A DNA stretch of 64,000 bases from Candidatus Gastranaerophilales bacterium (GCA_944326585.1 CALVEN010000003.1:186001-250000); one strand, 5' to 3'; positions 33,695 through 42,677 are shown, numbered from the stretch's first letter. The notes: generated by a model from the sequence alone, not told the origin. Numbers and translations are program-made.

Positions 33695-34417
33695 TTATTC
33701 AGTTTCTATTGCTTTACGTCTGGGGCGTCTCATACCTTTTTCGTCGCCTTTGCCGCCTTTTGCTTTAATGTTTTGGTCTGCTTTTTCGCCGGGCATCAAG
33801 TTGCCTTTGAAAATCCATACCTTAACACCTATTTTACCCATTATGGTATCTGCTTCGGTAAATCCGTAATCTACGTCTGCGCGTAATGTTTGAAGAGGAA
33901 TTCTTCCTTCTTTTGCCCATTCTGAACGTGCGATTTCAGCACCGCCCAAACGACCTGATACCATAACTTTTATACCTTGAACGCCTGCTCTCATTGTTCT
34001 TTGCATTGCCTGTTTCATTGCACGTCTGAAAGCTACACGTTTTTCAAGTTGTTGTGCAATTGCTTCCGCAACCAATTGAGCATCCGCGTCAATTCTTGCT
34101 ACTTCTACTACGTTAATTACCACAGGTTTTCCAAGATATTTTGTTACATCTTGTTTTAATTCTTCAATACCCTGACCGCCGCGGCCTACTACGATACCCG
34201 GTTTTGCGGTTACAACCGTAATTGTTGTATTCTGGGCTTTTCTCGCAATTAATATTTTAGAAATACCTGCTGCGTATAATTTTTTCTTTATGAATTTTCT
34301 GATTTTAGCATCTTCTGCTACAAATTCACCGTAGTCTTTAACCTTTGCAAACCATGTGCTTACCCAAGGTTGAATGATGCCTACTCTAAATCCGGTTGGA
34401 TGTGTTTTTTGTCCCAT
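33695..34417 (-). CDS. rpsC: 30S ribosomal protein S3
   Basis: Forms part of the mRNA entry channel and its helicase activity. 240 residues with an N-terminal [13 protein letters not shown], a KH domain near 60-110 ([15 protein letters not shown]) and the C-terminal S3 domain with [21 protein letters not shown] short basic tail ends it. Standard position after rplV. Confidence 0.98.
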   Translation of the reverse strand: MGQKTHPTGFRVGIIQPWVSTWFAKVKDYGEFVAEDAKIRKFIKKKLYAAGISKILIARKAQNTTITVVTAKPGIVVGRGGQGIEELKQDVTKYLGKPVVINVVEVARIDADAQLVAEAIAQQLEKRVAFRRAMKQAMQRTMRAGVQGIKVMVSGRLGGAEIARSEWAKEGRIPLQTLRADVDYGFTEADTIMGKIGVKVWIFKGNLMPGEKADQNIKAKGGKGDEKGMRRPRRKAIETE

Positions 34418-34433
34418 GTTTTATTCCTTTTAC

Positions 34434-34769
34434 TTAATTATTATCACTAACTTTTAATGTAAGGTGTGATGTACGTTTTAGTCTTTTGTAGATACGACCT
34501 TGCGCTCTTGGTTTACCTCTTTTGTATGTAACGCTTTCATCAGCATAGATTTCGGAAATCTTCAAATTTTCAGCACCTACACCGTATTTTTCCTGTGCGT
34601 TTGCAACTGCGGCTTTCAAGTTCTTTTCTACCACTCTTGCTGCAAAGTAAGGCATAAAACGTAACATATCTTGAGCATCTTTAACAGCTTTGCCACGAAC
34701 TTCGTTGATTACTCTGCGAAGTTTTCTTGCTGTCATTTTGATATCTGTTTGTCTTGATTTTGCTTCCAT
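34434..34769 (-). CDS. rplV: 50S ribosomal protein L22
   Basis: 111 residues. Binds all domains of 23S rRNA, with a beta hairpin lining the exit tunnel. Signature region KISEIYADESVTYKRGKPRA and the RIYKRLKRTSHLTLKV end are typical. It follows rpsS by 12 bases. Confidence 0.97.
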   Translation of the reverse strand: MEAKSRQTDIKMTARKLRRVINEVRGKAVKDAQDMLRFMPYFAARVVEKNLKAAVANAQEKYGVGAENLKISEIYADESVTYKRGKPRAQGRIYKRLKRTSHLTLKVSDNN

Positions 34770-34781
34770 TTTTATTTTCCT

Positions 34782-35063
34782 TTATTTTCTTTTTGCGGTT
34801 TTATCAGAACCTGCGTGTCCTCTAAACATTCTTGTCGGTGCAAATTCACCCAATTTATGTCCGATCATTTGTTCGGTTACATATACGGGTACGTGAGTTT
34901 TGCCGTTATGAACCGCAATTGTATGACCCAACATATCAGGTATAATCATTGATGCTCTTGACCAAGTTTTTATAACTTTATGTTCAGAGTTTGCATTCAT
35001 TTTTTCGATTTTTGTCTGTAGAGCCTGCTCTACGTATGGACCTTTTTTTAATGAACGTGCCAT
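34782..35063 (-). CDS. rpsS: 30S ribosomal protein S19
   Basis: Part of the 30S head, near S13 and the decoding tRNA. 93 residues with the [12 protein letters not shown] start and the conserved [20 protein letters not shown] near 66-85. AAAGGAG precedes the ATG. A 140-base gap with two hairpins separates it from rplB. Confidence 0.98.
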   Translation of the reverse strand: MARSLKKGPYVEQALQTKIEKMNANSEHKVIKTWSRASMIIPDMLGHTIAVHNGKTHVPVYVTEQMIGHKLGEFAPTRMFRGHAGSDKTAKRK

Positions 35064-35109
35064 TAATTTCTCCTTTAATTTGTTTGAGTATATTTATTTT
35101 TCCGCCTGT

Positions 35110-35192
35110 GCAATCAAAGATTGCTTCGTTCATTTCGCTGCCGCTCCATTCACAACGGCGGTATAGTTGAGCCTGTACGCTATGGGCTCAAC
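35110..35192. repeat. Hairpins in the rplB-rpsS gap
   Basis: GCAATC-AAA-GATTGC (35110-35124) and GTTGAGCC/GGCTCAAC (35166-35173 with 35185-35192). Both are perfect stems, lie between two ribosomal genes and are not followed by T-runs, so they are not simple terminators. Confidence 0.55.
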
Positions 35193-35203
35193 TCGGCTTG
35201 CGC

Positions 35204-36031
35204 CTATTTTTTACGTCTTCTAACTATTAATTTATCAGAAGCTTTACCAACTTTTCTGGTCTTATGACCGAGAGCCGGTTTGCCCCAAGGTGTTTTCGGG
35301 TGTCCGCCGGGACCTGTTTTACCTTCGCCGCCGCCGTGCGGGTGATCACACGGGTTCATTGTAACACCGCGGACTGTCGGTCTTACGCCTAAATAGCGTT
35401 TTCTTCCGGCTTTACCGATTGATAAGTTTTTGAATTCGGCATTGCCAAGGGTTCCTATTGTTGCCATACATTCTTTTCTTACCATTCTCATTTCTGATGA
35501 AGGAAGTTTGATTGTAACATAGTTGCCTTCTTTTGCCATTACCTGAGCTGCGTTACCTGCTGATCTGACCATAACACCGCCTCTGCCCGGAGTTAATTCA
35601 ATGTTATGAACAATTGTACCTAACGGAATTAATTCCAGAGGAAGTGCGTTACCGGTCTGAACGGGTGCTTCAGGTCCTGAAACAATTACGTCGCCGACGT
35701 TTAAACCTTCCGGTGTCAAAATATATCTTTTTTCACCGTCTGCATAGTATACTAATGAAATTCTAACGTTTCTGTTCGGGTCGTATTCAATAGTTTTAAC
35801 CGTTGCCGGTACGCCGAACTTTTCACGTTTGAAATCTATTACACGGTATGCTCTTTTTACACCGCCGCCTTTGTGACGACATGTAATTCTACCGGTATTA
35901 TTTCTTCCTGCTGTTTTTTTCAAAGATTTCAGCAATGATTTTTCAGGAGTTGTTGAAGTGACTTCCTGGTAGTCACTCTTTGTCATACCTCTTTGTCCCG
36001 GAGATGTCGGATTGATTTTTCTGATTGCCAT
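35204..36031 (-). CDS. rplB: 50S ribosomal protein L2
   Basis: Needed for subunit association and peptidyl transfer. 275 residues; contains [19 protein letters not shown] near 43-61 and the catalytic-core region [19 protein letters not shown] near 223-241 with the conserved His. Usual length 275. It follows rplW after a 157-base gap that contains a GAGGG-family palindrome. Confidence 0.98.
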   Translation of the reverse strand: MAIRKINPTSPGQRGMTKSDYQEVTSTTPEKSLLKSLKKTAGRNNTGRITCRHKGGGVKRAYRVIDFKREKFGVPATVKTIEYDPNRNVRISLVYYADGEKRYILTPEGLNVGDVIVSGPEAPVQTGNALPLELIPLGTIVHNIELTPGRGGVMVRSAGNAAQVMAKEGNYVTIKLPSSEMRMVRKECMATIGTLGNAEFKNLSIGKAGRKRYLGVRPTVRGVTMNPCDHPHGGGEGKTGPGGHPKTPWGKPALGHKTRKVGKASDKLIVRRRKK

Positions 36032-36079
36032 TTTTATTTTCTCCTTTAATTGGCTTTGTACTTTTGTTGGGACTTATGC

Positions 36080-36184
36080 CTTTCGCCCCTTTTGGGTGGT
36101 AAAGGTCGACCCCTCACCCTGAACACTAAGACTCGCAAGCTCGTCAAGTGTTCATCCCTCTCCCTCAAGGGGCGAGGGTGAAAG
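36080..36184. repeat. GAGGG-family palindrome, copy 2 (rplW-rplB gap)
   Basis: About 105 bp. The ends CTTTCGCCCC and GGGGCGAGGGTGAAAG are nearly complementary. Inside are CCCTCACCCT ... CCCTCTCCCT and a longer central stem, GAACACT (36121-36127) with AGTGTTC (36147-36153). The central stem differs entirely from the other copies yet remains paired. Confidence 0.7.
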
Positions 36185-36188
36185 TTAA

Positions 36189-36497
36189 TTATGCTCCGAC
36201 GAGTTCTTCAATCGGATCGCCTTCGATTGTTACGATGGCTTTTTTAGAACTGTCTGTTCTGCCGAATTTGTAGCCCATTCTTTTTGAATGTGACGGCATA
36301 TAAACTGTTCTTACTTTTTTAACTTTTCTTCCAGGAAAAGCTAATTCTACTGCTTGTGCAATTTCAACTTTTGTTGCGTCTTTGTTTACTTCAAAAGTAT
36401 ACTGACCCATAGTTGTTGCACCTACTGATTTTTCAGTAATCAAAGGTTTTTTGATTACGTCGTATAACTTTTCTGTGTTTGTTCTTTCTTTACTCAT
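36189..36497 (-). CDS. rplW: 50S ribosomal protein L23
   Basis: 102 residues at the exit tunnel rim, docking site for trigger factor and SRP. Contains YDVIKKPLITEKS near 12-24, the VNKDATKVEIAQAVE segment and the basic loop KKVRTVYMPSHSKRMG. Shares one base with rplD, so translation is coupled. Confidence 0.97.
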   Translation of the reverse strand: MSKERTNTEKLYDVIKKPLITEKSVGATTMGQYTFEVNKDATKVEIAQAVELAFPGRKVKKVRTVYMPSHSKRMGYKFGRTDSSKKAIVTIEGDPIEELVGA

Positions 36498-37123
36498 TAT
36501 TGTAACCTTTCAGTTATTTCATTTACAGCAGATTCTGTCATTACAACGAAATCAGCTTCCAATAAGTCTTTTACATTTAAGTTTGACGGTAAAATAATTT
36601 TTACGCTCGGGATATTTCTTGCTGATAATTCAAGATTTTTGTTTTCATCAGCTTTTACATCCGCGATGATTAATGTTTTACCGCTGACTTTTAAAGATTT
36701 TAATGCGCTTACCATCAATTTTGTTTTAGGTTCGGCGATTGTTGAGAAATCTTTAACAACAACCAGTTGAGATTCTTTTGCTGACAATGCTGATCTCAAA
36801 GCGAGTTTTCTTGCTTTTTGAGGCATTGAAAAACCGTAATCTCTCGGTTTTGGTCCAAAGATAACGCCGCCGCCTGCAAATAACGGTGATCTTAAAGATC
36901 CTGCTCTTGCACGGCCTGTACCTTTTTGTTTCCACGGTTTTTTACCGCCGCCTGAAACTTCAGATCTTGTTTTTGTACAAGCTGAACCCTGACGTGCGTT
37001 GTTTAATTGTCTTCTTAATGCTAAGTGCATTACGTGTAAATTGGGTTCTACTCCGAATACTTCTTTATTCAAAGTAATTTCGCCTAATTTTTCTCCGTTT
37101 GTGCTTAATATTTCTTTTGACAT
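36497..37123 (-). CDS. rplD: 50S ribosomal protein L4
   Basis: 208 residues. Lines the exit tunnel with an extended loop (GGGKKPWKQKGTGRARAGS near 53-71) that erythromycin resistance mutations affect in other species. In E. coli L4 represses the S10 operon. A 160-base gap with a palindrome precedes it. No E. coli-type S10 leader was recognised upstream of rpsJ. Confidence 0.97.
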   Translation of the reverse strand: MSKEILSTNGEKLGEITLNKEVFGVEPNLHVMHLALRRQLNNARQGSACTKTRSEVSGGGKKPWKQKGTGRARAGSLRSPLFAGGGVIFGPKPRDYGFSMPQKARKLALRSALSAKESQLVVVKDFSTIAEPKTKLMVSALKSLKVSGKTLIIADVKADENKNLELSARNIPSVKIILPSNLNVKDLLEADFVVMTESAVNEITERLQ

Positions 37124-37232
37124 TTTTGTTTTTTCCTTTTTAATTAATATTCTTACCGTTTAAGACTGCTTACCGCTTGCTTTATGCTTTATTTGGCAAG
37201 ACCAGCCGGTTTAGACTTTTCCTTGTCTTAAA

Positions 37233-37277
37233 CCCTCACCCGGCACTTTGTGCCACCCTCTCCCAAAGGTAGAGGGG
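37233..37277. repeat. GAGGG-family palindrome, copy 3 (rplC-rplD gap)
   Basis: CCCTCACCC, then a central stem GGCAC-TTT-GTGCC, then ACCCTCTCCC AAAGG TAGAGGGG. It is nearly identical to copy 4 at 50760 apart from the loop and one or two outer bases. Confidence 0.75.
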
Positions 37278-37283
37278 AGAGCG

Positions 37284-37919
37284 CTAGTTCCACTTGGTTC
37301 TGGTCGGGACAATTGTTACCAATCTGCCTTCGCAGCCCGGTACGGAACCTTTGATTAATATTAAATTGTTTGCTGAGTCTACTCTTACTAATTTTAATTT
37401 AGTAATTGTAACTCTTTCGTTGCCCATGTTACCTGCCATTCTTTTGCCTTTGATAACTCTGGACGGTGTTGTACCGGCACCGATTGAACCCGGTTCTCTG
37501 TGGTTTTTGGAACCATGACCCATCGGTCCTCTGCCAAAGTTCCATCTTTTGACGGTACCCTGGAATCCTTTTCCTATTGATTTTCCTGTTACGTCGACTT
37601 TTTCAACGTTATCAAGAACTGATAATTCAATTTTGTCGCCTACTTTATAATCTTGCGGATTGTCTACTCTGAATTCCTGCAAGTGTCTGTAGTTGCTCAA
37701 ATTGTTTTTCTTGAAATGACCCATTTCAGCTTTTGTTAAGTGTTTTTCTTTAGCTGCGATTGTTCCGACTTGAATTGCGTTGTAACCGTTTGTTTCTTCA
37801 GTTTTAACCTGAGTTACTACGGTTTCGTCAACTTTAATAACGGTTACCGGGATTGCCAAACCGTTTTCGTCGAAGATTTGAGTCATTCCGACTTTCTTTC
37901 CTATTACACCTAGTGTCAT
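37284..37919 (-). CDS. rplC: 50S ribosomal protein L3
   Basis: 211 residues; an early assembly protein reaching toward the peptidyl transferase centre. Starts MTLGVIGKKVGMTQIFDENG and contains GKGFQGTVKRWNFGRGPMGH near 117-136, the family signature. AAAGGT precedes the ATG. A 189-base gap separates it from rpsJ. Confidence 0.98.
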   Translation of the reverse strand: MTLGVIGKKVGMTQIFDENGLAIPVTVIKVDETVVTQVKTEETNGYNAIQVGTIAAKEKHLTKAEMGHFKKNNLSNYRHLQEFRVDNPQDYKVGDKIELSVLDNVEKVDVTGKSIGKGFQGTVKRWNFGRGPMGHGSKNHREPGSIGAGTTPSRVIKGKRMAGNMGNERVTITKLKLVRVDSANNLILIKGSVPGCEGRLVTIVPTRTKWN

Positions 37920-38108
37920 ATTTTTACCTTTCTAGCTCACCCTACTTGGTGCGGACATTTTCCGCCCCGTTTCGGGTTTGCATTTTCTCTTGCGAGCGCT
38001 ACGTTCGTCTTTCTTTACCTTTGAGGGCTTTCACCTCACATCCTTCTCGAGGAAGTCGCAGTTCACATTATATATGCATAATGCTATTAAATTTTCAATT
38101 TCTGCCGA

Positions 38109-38429
38109 TTAAAGTTTTACTTCAATATCTACACCGGCCGGTAAATCTAATCTGCTTAACTCTTCAGTTGTCTGTTGAGTCGGTTCGTATATATCGATAA
38201 TACGCTTGTGTGTTCTTAATTCAAAGTGTTCACGTGATTTTTTATCAACGTGGGGTGATCTAAGAACGCAATATATACGTCTTTTGGTAGGTAAAGGAAT
38301 AGGACCGGCTACTTTAGCGTCAGTTCTTTTTGCTGTTTCTACGATTTTGTCTGATGATACGTCGATAAGTTTGTGGTCGTATGCTTTCAAACAAACGCGG
38401 ATTCTTTGTCTTTTTGTACTACTTGCCAT
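38109..38429 (-). CDS. rpsJ: 30S ribosomal protein S10
   Basis: 106 residues; part of the 30S head and, with NusB, of transcription antitermination complexes. Contains [18 protein letters not shown] near 8-25, the [20 protein letters not shown] loop near 42-61 and [14 protein letters not shown]. First gene of the leftward S10 operon, with a strong promoter about 105 bases upstream. Confidence 0.98.
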   Translation of the reverse strand: MASSTKRQRIRVCLKAYDHKLIDVSSDKIVETAKRTDAKVAGPIPLPTKRRIYCVLRSPHVDKKSREHFELRTHKRIIDIYEPTQQTTEELSRLDLPAGVDIEVKL

Positions 38430-38531
38430 GTGTATTCCTTTTTCTTTTTATGTGTTACACGTACAGAAAACCCTTTTGGGGTTACTGCTGCCTGAAAAAA
38501 ACTAAATTTCGGCTATTCTTCAAGCATATCG

Positions 38532-38560
38532 ATAGTAAAACAAACATAATTAACTGTCAA
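38532..38560 (-). promoter_or_regulatory. Promoter of the S10 operon
   Basis: On the minus strand a perfect TTGACA (38555-38560), 17 bases, then TACTAT (38532-38537). The leader of about 95 nt contains a hairpin AACCCC-AAAA-GGGTTT (about 38468-38482), which lacks a long U-run, so attenuation is uncertain. Confidence 0.75.
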
Positions 38561-38612
38561 TAACTGATTTTTACAAATGTTTAGATTTTGTAACAATTTA
38601 TTATATATAATA

Positions 38613-38633
38613 AAAAAGCGGTCATCTGACCGC
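38613..38633 (-). terminator. Terminator of minCDE
   Basis: GCGGTCA-GA-TGACCGC on the minus strand, directly abutting the minE stop codon and followed by TTTTTT. Confidence 0.85.
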
Positions 38634-39224
38634 CTATTTTGTTGTTTTTTTGGATGCTGCCTGCTGTTTTTTCTCGCATTCAATATCATCCGAAAGCTCG
38701 CATTCTCTGCAATCTCCGCAAATCTCCTTATTCGGGAATTTCATTGCAGCAGCTTTTGCGGGTTGAGAGTCTGCAACCGGTTCGGACGTGCTTGCCGGCG
38801 ATGTTTCTTCTACCTCATCAGCTTCTTCTGTTTCCTCCTCTGAGGGTTCATCTTCCGGAGCAGTTTCTTCATCATCCGTTTCGGATTCTTCTGCTGCTTT
38901 TTCAGATTCGGCAAGAGCTTTTTCGATTTCTTCTTCATCTTTAGCTCTAATTACGGGAATTGAAAGCATCAAAGCCATTTGTTCACCTTCCTGATCAAGA
39001 TTAAGCTCAAGAGCTTCTTTGTCCATTTCCAGATACTTTGATAAAAGTTCAACAAGCTCGCTGCGCATTCTCTCCAACAATTGCGGGGTCAGATTTGTTC
39101 TGTCCTGCATCAATACAACACGCAATCTGTTACAAGCAACATCTTTTGCGCTTTCTTCTTCTTCAGCCTGGCGGAAGAAGCCTAATAATTTGTTATATAA
39201 TTCAGCAAAAATATTATCTTTCAT
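38634..39224 (-). CDS. minE: Division-site factor MinE with long acidic, cysteine-containing tail
   Basis: Residues 1-90 are an ordinary MinE: an amphipathic N-terminus (FAELYNKLLGFF), the MinD-binding region (RLRVVLMQDRTNLTPQLLERM) and the dimerisation domain. MinE stimulates MinD ATPase and drives Min oscillation. Residues 91-196 are an unusual extension: about 65 very acidic residues, then CGDCREC and another Cys (Cys169, 172, 175, 183), then a lysine-rich end. Typical MinE is about 90 residues. Two bases separate it from minD. Confidence 0.92.
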   Translation of the reverse strand: MKDNIFAELYNKLLGFFRQAEEEESAKDVACNRLRVVLMQDRTNLTPQLLERMRSELVELLSKYLEMDKEALELNLDQEGEQMALMLSIPVIRAKDEEEIEKALAESEKAAEESETDDEETAPEDEPSEEETEEADEVEETSPASTSEPVADSQPAKAAAMKFPNKEICGDCRECELSDDIECEKKQQAASKKTTK

Positions 39225-39225
39225 A

Positions 39226-40041
39226 TTACTTCTCCTTACCCATTAAACCTTTGAAGAATTTTTTAACCTTAGCGACAACGCTTGTTTCTTCTTCCAGATT
39301 CATAAAGTCAACATCTTCACCCATAATTCTTCTTGCTACGTTCATATAAGCACGTCCGGCAAGTGATTTTTCGTCATTAACAATAGGTTCGCCCTTGTTG
39401 GTAGATGTAATAATGCCTGTGTCTTCAGGAATAATCCCGATTAAATCAGCTGATAAAATTTCCACAACATCTTCAACGCTCATCATATCTTTTGATTTGA
39501 TAAGATTAGGTCTTACCCTGTTTAAAAGCAGTCTGTATGATTCAATTCCTTCTTTTGCTTCCAAAAGTCCGATAATTCTATCTGCATCACGAACAGCAGA
39601 CATTTCCGGAGTTGTGACGACAATAGCTTCCGTTGCTCCGGCAACTGCATTTTGGAAACCTTGTTCAATACCTGCGGGGCAATCTACAAGAATAAAATCA
39701 TAATCCTTTTTGAGCTTTTCGCAGATGTCTTTTAATTGTTCTTCCGTAACAGCGCTTTTATCTCTTGTCTGCGCCGCAGCTAAAAGGCAAAGATTAGGAT
39801 TTTTCTTGTCTTTTACAAGTGCCTGCTTCAACTTGCAGCGTTCTTCCACAACGTCGACAATTGTGTATACAATTCTGTTTTCCAAGCCTAAAAGCAGGTC
39901 AAGGTTTCTCAAACCCAAATCCGTGTCAATCATTACGACTTTATTTCCTGCTTTTGCGAGGGCTGTTCCGATGTTTGCGCTTGCGGTTGTTTTCCCGACT
40001 CCGCCTTTACCGGATGTGATTACGATAACTCTACCGCTCAT
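39226..40041 (-). CDS. minD: Septum-site ATPase MinD
   Basis: A ParA/Mrp-type ATPase that recruits MinC to the membrane. 271 residues with the deviant Walker A GKGGVGKTT near 10-18, DTDLGLRNLDLLLGLE near 39-54, DCPAGIEQGF near 119-128 and a C-terminal amphipathic membrane-targeting helix (VVAKVKKFFKGLMGKEK). AAGGAGAAC precedes the ATG. It lies between minC and minE. Confidence 0.97.
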   Translation of the reverse strand: MSGRVIVITSGKGGVGKTTASANIGTALAKAGNKVVMIDTDLGLRNLDLLLGLENRIVYTIVDVVEERCKLKQALVKDKKNPNLCLLAAAQTRDKSAVTEEQLKDICEKLKKDYDFILVDCPAGIEQGFQNAVAGATEAIVVTTPEMSAVRDADRIIGLLEAKEGIESYRLLLNRVRPNLIKSKDMMSVEDVVEILSADLIGIIPEDTGIITSTNKGEPIVNDEKSLAGRAYMNVARRIMGEDVDFMNLEEETSVVAKVKKFFKGLMGKEK

Positions 40042-40052
40042 TTATGTTCTCC

Positions 40053-40895
40053 TTAGTTTTCTAATAATTTACTTATAATAATGTTTTTCTTGAATGTTTT
40101 TGCTTCTTCCGGCACGAATTCGTTTGTTTTCTGAACAAACGGTGTATTAACTCCGTCCGGTCTTCTTGCAAAAATATCAGCTATTCTCAATTGAATTGCG
40201 TTCATTTTCAAGGCTCTTATTCTTGCCTGTGTATTGCCTTCGGAACCTGCATGGGCTATACCGCCTAAAATTCCCCAAACGGTAATATCACCTTTGGCTC
40301 TTATTTCGGCTCCGGGATTTACATCGCCGACAATTACCAGATTGCCGTCAGAGGTTATGCTTTGACCTGAACGTATTGTCTTTTTAATATATAATGTAGG
40401 AAGTTTTTCAGCTTCTTTTTTCATTAGACGGGTTTCTTCGTCTTCTTCCTCATCTTCTATATAAAGAACATTTTCTTCTGTTTCTTTAACTTCTTTTTGA
40501 GGCTCGTCTTCGTCTTTGTCAAAATCATTATCGCCGAAGATTTTATCAAGTGCTGTTTCAACTTCAGGGCTTACATTTGGCTCCATTTCAAAATCCGGAG
40601 CTTCCACAACGTTTTCCAATTCCGATACTTCAATATTTAACGATTTGGCGGATTCCATAGTCTCAGGTGAATTTGTACTTATAAATTCAATCTCGGAATC
40701 CATTGATTCTACAAGTGCTTTGATACTTGTTAATTCGGGTTGTGACAAATCAACGCTGCCGAGCTTTAAACAAACCTGTTTGTTTTTTGCTTCGGGTATG
40801 TCAAGTATTCTGGATAATTCATAAATTATCTCGGAAGTTTTTCTTGCATTACTTAAATCGACGATAAAACCGTTTTCAATATATCCCTTATCCAT
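40053..40895 (-). CDS. minC: Septum-site inhibitor MinC
   Basis: Inhibits FtsZ assembly away from midcell. I start at MDKGYIENGFIVDLS, since GGAAGGG precedes it. About 280 residues: an N-terminal FtsZ-interacting domain (1-90), an acidic linker (about 100-160) and a right-handed beta-helix C-terminal domain (about 165-260, with SGQSITSDGNLVIVGDVNPG) that dimerises and binds MinD. First gene of the minC-minD-minE operon; the order minCDE is typical. Confidence 0.95.
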   Translation of the reverse strand: MDKGYIENGFIVDLSNARKTSEIIYELSRILDIPEAKNKQVCLKLGSVDLSQPELTSIKALVESMDSEIEFISTNSPETMESAKSLNIEVSELENVVEAPDFEMEPNVSPEVETALDKIFGDNDFDKDEDEPQKEVKETEENVLYIEDEEEDEETRLMKKEAEKLPTLYIKKTIRSGQSITSDGNLVIVGDVNPGAEIRAKGDITVWGILGGIAHAGSEGNTQARIRALKMNAIQLRIADIFARRPDGVNTPFVQKTNEFVPEEAKTFKKNIIISKLLEN

Positions 40896-40981
40896 CTTTT
40901 CCCTTCCAATCATGGTTAATAATCATGACATTACACGAAAAAGATTTTTACCGCAATGAAATATTGCGATTTGTAATAATT

Positions 40982-41845
40982 TTATGCAAGGAATATGGAA
41001 TCGCTTACCCTGTGTGTCATCATCCGCCTTGAAAGTTCATCTTTTGTTATTTTACCGTCATTATTAAGATCCAGAGCAGGTGCATTCGCCGCATAATACT
41101 TTTCCGACTCATCGGTCAGAATATCACGGTTTGCCCTTCCCGGCAAAAATACCAGCGCGTATAAATCTCCGGCATCCAATTTTTCATTTGCCTTAAATCC
41201 AGCGGCTTTTTTATATTTTACAAGATATTTTTCAACGTAATCCAGTTGTTCAACAGGCGACATATTTTTTAATTCCGCCGTAGTAGTGCCTAAATCTTTT
41301 GCCGTCTGCGGAGTAAATTGTATCAAGCCTGTTGCGCCGCTTGATGAATTTACGGCTTTTGAATTAATCTTTGATTCCGAATTCATTAGCGCAAGCAAAT
41401 CTTTATAATCACAATTTATCTTTCTTGCGATTTGTTTGGTTCTTTTCAAAAAAGCCGACTCATTGTCCGAGGAAACATTTCTTGTATTATTTTGAGATGT
41501 TGTTACAACGCTTTTAGCGGGATCTGTTTTGATGACCTTTTGAGATGCCGGACCCGTTCCGCCGGCAGGCTCTGTAACAACAGTTTTTACACGTCTTGCA
41601 GGAGAATTGCCTGTCGTAATATCTATATGACGTTTTTTACGCGTCGGTCTTGGCGGGGCTTCAGTGTAAACATTATTTTGCCTGAATTGAAATATACTCG
41701 GGCCGTAAACAGGAGAAGCGAATACAAACGGAGCCGGCATGAATAAATTCGGAAAAACATTAAATCCGAAATTGCAAAAAAAGTTCGGCATAAAAAATGT
41801 ATTCAGCATAAATGGATTATTAAAATATCCGAATCCCCAGAACAT
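40982..41845 (-). CDS. Lytic transglycosylase (SLT) with Phe-rich N-terminus and EF-hand
   Basis: 287 residues. The first 60 are extraordinarily rich in Phe, Asn and Pro, without a standard signal peptide. A basic/Thr-rich linker (65-125) follows, then an SLT domain (about 130-235) with catalytic Glu in ALMNSESKIN and SGATGLIQFTP, which cleaves peptidoglycan glycan strands. A single canonical EF-hand loop, DLNNDGKITKDE (259-270), ends the protein and should bind calcium. GGGGAAAT precedes the ATG. Confidence 0.85.
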   Translation of the reverse strand: MFWGFGYFNNPFMLNTFFMPNFFCNFGFNVFPNLFMPAPFVFASPVYGPSIFQFRQNNVYTEAPPRPTRKKRHIDITTGNSPARRVKTVVTEPAGGTGPASQKVIKTDPAKSVVTTSQNNTRNVSSDNESAFLKRTKQIARKINCDYKDLLALMNSESKINSKAVNSSSGATGLIQFTPQTAKDLGTTTAELKNMSPVEQLDYVEKYLVKYKKAAGFKANEKLDAGDLYALVFLPGRANRDILTDESEKYYAANAPALDLNNDGKITKDELSRRMMTHRVSDSIFLA

Positions 41846-41993
41846 AATTTCCCCTGATAATATATTCCTCTTATTTATATAAAGTTTTTAACCGGTTTAA
41901 AATTGTCATATTTGTTAATATATGTTAAAAAATATTTTTGTTAAATTCTAAATATATTTCTGTTTATAGTATTATAAAATTTGAGGGAATAAT

Positions 41994-42677
41994 ATGTTTA
42001 ACGAAACCAAAACCCACGAGATTACAGTCGATGTAGTGATTTTAACGATGAAAAATAACGCCATACAGGTGTTATTGGTTAAACGTACAAATGAACCCTT
42101 CAAGGATAAATGGGCAATCCCGGGCGGATATATAAGACTGTCCGAAAACCTTGATCAAGCAGCCTTAAGGGTTTTAAAAGAGCGCACAAATGTTGACAAT
42201 ATCTATCTGGAACAACTGTATACATTTGGCGATCCCTTGCGTCACCCTAATGCAAGGGTTATCACGTGTGCTTATTTTGCACTTGTAAGAGCTGAAGACT
42301 TAAATATCACCACATCTCCCGAACTCGGCTGGCACAAGGTGTCGGATTTACCGCCTCTTGCTTTTGACCACAAAGAAATTATTGAATATTCACTCAAAAG
42401 AACACGTGAAAGATTAGAGCTCTGCCCTGTTGCATATCAGCTTTTGAATGAAAAATTTACACTTACCGAAATGCAAAAGGCTTATGAATTAATTATGAAC
42501 AAAAAGCTTGATAAACGTAATTTCCGCAAAAAAGCTTTGAGTACGGAAGGTCTTATTGAGCTTGATGAATATACAAAATCATCTTCAAAACGCCCTGCAA
42601 GACTATATACTTTTAAAGACATAAAATTGAATTCGAAACGGGCGCATTTTATTTCAAATAAAAAGGAGAAAAAATAA
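41994..42677 (+). CDS. NrtR-like Nudix-domain transcriptional regulator
   Basis: 227 residues: an N-terminal Nudix domain (about 5-140) and a C-terminal winged helix (about 150-225, YQLLNEKFTLTEMQKAYEL). This is the NrtR layout; NrtR proteins sense ADP-ribose or NAD-related ligands and repress NAD genes. The Nudix box here, GGYIRLSENL...RVLKERTNV, lacks most of the catalytic REUXEE glutamates, so it is probably a sensor without hydrolase activity. GAGGG precedes the ATG. A near-palindrome, TTTTAACCGGTTTAAAA, at about 41886-41902 upstream could be an autoregulatory site. nadA lies 9 kb away. Confidence 0.8.
   Translation: MFNETKTHEITVDVVILTMKNNAIQVLLVKRTNEPFKDKWAIPGGYIRLSENLDQAALRVLKERTNVDNIYLEQLYTFGDPLRHPNARVITCAYFALVRAEDLNITTSPELGWHKVSDLPPLAFDHKEIIEYSLKRTRERLELCPVAYQLLNEKFTLTEMQKAYELIMNKKLDKRNFRKKALSTEGLIELDEYTKSSSKRPARLYTFKDIKLNSKRAHFISNKKEKK

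Noticed and set aside
35110-35192. Considered intra-operon terminators between rplB and rpsS
   Set aside because: The stems lack U-runs in either direction and essential genes lie downstream; they fit better as repeats or processing sites.
39710-40078. 122-codon frame antisense to minD
   Set aside because: Shadow of a well-supported gene without start signals.
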